From Craspedostauros australis (taxonomy: Eukaryota; Bacillariophyta; Bacillariophyceae; Mastogloiales; Achnanthaceae), in the NCBI GenBank assembly GCA_026770025.1, contig JAMXDE010000025.1, positions 372,001 to 436,000 of the forward strand: 64,000 nucleotides of DNA, given 5' to 3'. Both the position numbers and the translations under genes were made by a program. The notes below the pieces were generated by a model that saw only the letters and a list, made by a program, of their open reading frames with translations, had not been told where the DNA came from and ran no database searches. Shown piece after piece: positions 61,731 through 64,000 of this stretch (the first letter of the stretch is position 1; each line of letters starts with the position of its first letter).

Positions 61731-62534
61731 CTACAAGTCAGGAACCGCAACACTCTGCTGTTGCTGATACACCTGCATGCCACACGCGCCGACGGCCAAT
61801 CCAAGCAGGAAGATCAGAAGCATCCTTGGCAGCGCGCTGTTGCCTTGCGAGTTGAAATTGTTCTGCTTCGCCAGCTGCATCGCCTGCAATTTGGCGTCGT
61901 CGCCATCCCCCTCCTTGCCAAAGATGTACCCGTCTTCGGCGTACGGCACCAGCTTCTTGTCACCATGTCGTTGATGCGAGATCGATGGCAACCCATCAAT
62001 CGAAAAGGAATTCTTCTTGATGCTGTAATCCTGCACGGCCTGCGGGCTCCACTTGCCGGTCAGATCGTCCAAAGTCGTGCGGTACTTTTCGAATCCCATG
62101 ATGGGCATGGAATACCCACAACTCGTCGAGATGCGGTGCACATCGATCACGAAGATGCCGCGAAAGCCCTTGTTGTTCAGCAGGACGGGCGCGAACTTGT
62201 CCAGCAGATCGGACGCGGCGCGTTCCTTGACGACCAACTTCGCCGTGCCATAGAGGCGCAGCAATTTGGGCGGGCCTTGTTCCAAATTGCAAAAGAGAAG
62301 CGTGATGCGTCCATTTTGCAGCACGTGCGCCGACGTCTCCGCACCGCTGCCCGTCAGATCGAGGTAGGCGACCTTGTGCGGACCCAGCACGACGACGGGG
62401 GCGTTGGCGGCGCCTTTGGGCGAGACGTTGACGTGATGCTCATCGCTCGAGGGTGCGGTCGCCACGAAGAAGACCTTCTGTTTGGCGATGAACTTGGTCT
62501 CGTTCGACGTGATTTCCTGCAGCACTTTGCCCAT
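61731..62534 (-). CDS. Tail-anchored PNPOx-like FMN split-barrel protein
   Basis: 267 residues from ATG 62534. Residues 15-150 fit the pyridoxamine 5'-phosphate oxidase-like split barrel: KQKVFFVATAPSSDEHHVNVSPKG, then VLGPHKVAYLDLTGSG, ETSAHVLQNGRITLLFCNLE, PPKLLRLYGTA. This is the layout of the FMN-binding PPOX class found in bacteria and fungi. A middle segment with GYSMPIMGFEKYR may contact the flavin or substrate. The C-terminus ends in a TM helix (about 234-256, MLLIFLLGLAVGACGMQVY), so the enzyme should be tail-anchored with its catalytic part in the cytosol. Substrate unknown. Confidence 0.8.
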   Translation of the reverse strand: MGKVLQEITSNETKFIAKQKVFFVATAPSSDEHHVNVSPKGAANAPVVVLGPHKVAYLDLTGSGAETSAHVLQNGRITLLFCNLEQGPPKLLRLYGTAKLVVKERAASDLLDKFAPVLLNNKGFRGIFVIDVHRISTSCGYSMPIMGFEKYRTTLDDLTGKWSPQAVQDYSIKKNSFSIDGLPSISHQRHGDKKLVPYAEDGYIFGKEGDGDDAKLQAMQLAKQNNFNSQGNSALPRMLLIFLLGLAVGACGMQVYQQQQSVAVPDL

Positions 62535-63390
62535 CGTTGATCGTTGTTGCGACTGTTGTTGTCGATGCTGATTGGGATGCGGCTAGGTTTGTGAGTGCCT
62601 TTGTGTGCGGCACGAGTATGCTGCCATTTTGTGGCGACCAGGCACACCAGCAACACAGACACAGAGCAAAACGAGAAGCATGAGGTGCGATGGCTCTCTC
62701 GATCTTTGATGCGGAGGATCGTAACGAGGATTACGCACGAAGGGGCGGTCTCCGTGGTTGGCCTTGTCTCCATCTTCGACTTCCTCACAACAGTATCCAC
62801 GTTTCGTTTGTTCGTTGGCGCCATTGTTGTTCTTGGAACGATTTGGAAGTTGCGGAGTCGTGGATTGATGACGAGCGGGGAATCGACCCAATTGAATGTT
62901 GAGCTCATTTTTTGGGATTGGACGAAAGGAACGGGCCAGATGCCGTCCACGATGTTGCTGTCTGGGAAGGGCAAGGCCATGACGATCGACAAGGGGTCAA
63001 GAGATGCTGTCCAACCCGTCGCTTTCTCGCTCTCTCCAGAGAAGATATTTTCCTCGAAGGACAGATCCGGACTCACTCCGTCAGCAGAAGACCTATCAGA
63101 TCCGAGAACTGATGTGTATGCAACCTTCGCTGAGGGGACGCTGCTCCACTCTTTGCATCAACAAAAATCATGCGGTCCCCCTGACGATCTTCTCCTCTCT
63201 TGCATGTGTGTACGCCACGGGGACAGTCGCCAATTGAGGAGAACAAGCATGCAGTCTCCGGCACACGTGAGTTTGGAGTCTGTACAAAAACTGTCTCATC
63301 CAATACATTCGATGCACAAACAGAAAACGGCATCGACATGCTCTCTGCCGGAGTACACACTGCATACTTCAGGGATAAAGAGATAGAATA

Positions 63391-63422
63391 GATCGATCGA
63401 TAGATAGATAGAGATAGAGAGC
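63391..63422. repeat. GATA/GATC tetranucleotide repeat
   Basis: About eight tandem GATA-like units with GATC variants (AGATCGATCGATAGATAGAT) end in a GAGATAGAGAG stretch. Confidence 0.85.
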
Positions 63423-63801
63423 ATCCATTCGATTGGTACGCAAACAAGGAGCACCATCAATGCCGAAGTCCTCATAACATCAACGCCTTGTCTTAGTGGT
63501 ACACGCTATGCAGAAGTGTGTCTCTTCTGCATATGACCCCATTCAGGATACGATCGTATAAAAATGCGGATTTTTGTTATTTTTACTTAAATCATCCTAT
63601 TATTTTGTAGATAGTATATGGGTTAAGTTACAAGCTTCTGGGCCTTGTAGTTAAAAAGTTTATAATTTTCGCATTAGTCTATGACTAAACACGTGAGGCA
63701 TGCGAACGTAGAGGGGCAACTTGGATTCGAAATTCTCAGTCGTGTTTCGACCAATGTCCAGTCGTGTCCTTCATCTACACACTCACATTTCGCGTGGGTG
63801 A

Positions 63802-64000
63802 GGTGGGTTGTTGCGAAACAATGTCGAGGATTTTGCAGTGGCAGTAGGCATGCTGAAGTTGCTGCTTTATCTGGGCTGTGGATCAGTTGTTGAGATCCAG
63901 AGTTGTGGGTTGGTGTGTAATCCAAAGCCTGACCCCCACCAAGACTGTCACACTGCCTTATTCTCGGTTCTGCCACCGTTCATGGCCCAACAGGTTGAGC
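63802..64000 (+). other. Open frame running off the right edge, possible gene or element start
   Basis: The frame is open from the codon after TGA 63799-63801 to position 64000, with an ATG at 63850 (MLKLLLYLGCGSVVEIQ, then a CNPKPDPHQ segment). It might be the start of a gene or a transposable-element ORF beyond the window. There is no firm motif. Confidence 0.2.

Larger units (their letters stand above)
62535..64000. other. Right-end intergenic region with AT-rich segment
   Basis: The first part is the promoter and leader of the minus-strand gene starting at 62534. From about 63391 there are GATA-type repeats. From about 63540 to 63680 the DNA is much richer in A/T than the rest of the window (TATTTTTACTTAAATC, AGTTAAAAAGTTTATAATT). 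A plus-strand frame from 63802 stays open to the edge. No gene can be proved here. Confidence 0.45.

Noticed and set aside
63802-64000. A 2A-like skip motif (NPGP type) in the edge frame
   Set aside because: The sequence reads CNPKPDP, without the D-x-E-x-NPGP core, so I do not claim it.
1-64000. CRISPR arrays, tRNA or rRNA genes
   Set aside because: No regularly spaced direct repeats, no tRNA cloverleaf with a T-loop that I could find by eye, and no rRNA-like conserved blocks. A covariance-model scan would settle the tRNAs.

Overview
The window is nuclear DNA of a eukaryote, most likely a photosynthetic stramenopile (ochrophyte), with a diatom or close relative as my best guess. This rests on several signs: spliceosomal GT-AG introns; a plastid-type bipartite presequence (signal peptide, an ASAFAP-like Ala-Phe cleavage motif, then a twin-arginine thylakoid signal) on the protein at 48446-49042; a PAP/fibrillin plastid-lipid protein; ankyrin proteins of the style I associate with diatoms; and secreted proteins with Pro/Thr linkers. 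The species cannot be named from the sequence alone. I see no rRNA, tRNA, CRISPR array, prokaryotic operon or intact transposon.

Left third (1-20 kb). A secreted Cys-rich, choice-of-anchor-A-like protein runs off the left edge. A 5.7 kb gene-poor stretch follows. Then come an 8-TM protein (7182), a PAP/fibrillin protein (8955, minus), a 2H cyclic-phosphodiesterase-like protein (12056), a Sec63-like translocon protein without a J domain (13050), an extracellular NodB/chitin-deacetylase-like protein that lacks its metal ligands but carries a thrombospondin repeat (15484), and an ankyrin-type protein (17524, minus).

Middle (20-41 kb). A five-exon Ulp/SENP SUMO protease with three candidate SUMO-interacting motifs (20738) is followed by a small Cys-rich protein, an ankyrin protein (28995) and a PAM2-ankyrin-BTB protein (30563, minus). 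The next gene is a two-TM protein whose frame is broken at a TGA (33559-34729). A secreted Cys-repeat protein follows, whose C-terminal part lies behind two +1 frame breaks (36718-38669). Last are a tandem-duplicated domain protein ending in a CaaX box (39710) and a 4-TM protein (40816, minus).

Right third (42-64 kb). This holds a papain-family protease (42541, minus), two tandem paralogues of the 8-TM family (44486 and 46280, minus), the thylakoid-lumen protein (48446), a 1763-residue PqiA-like membrane protein with duplicated lumenal lipid-binding-like domains (50667), a disordered Ser/Arg-rich protein (57747), a sulfotransferase-like membrane protein (60266) and a tail-anchored FMN split-barrel (PNPOx-like) protein (61731, minus). 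The last 450 bases are AT-rich and look unlike the rest.

The genes do not form one pathway. Themes are secreted or cell-surface proteins, endomembrane and ER proteins (Sec63-like, PqiA-like, 8-TM family), plastid proteins, and mRNA or SUMO regulation. Gene density is about 23 genes in 64 kb, intergenic spaces are mostly 0.2-2 kb, and most genes lack introns. Many start codons are preceded by A/C-rich, repeat-bearing leaders on the sense strand. All functional calls rest on motifs read by eye, with no database search.
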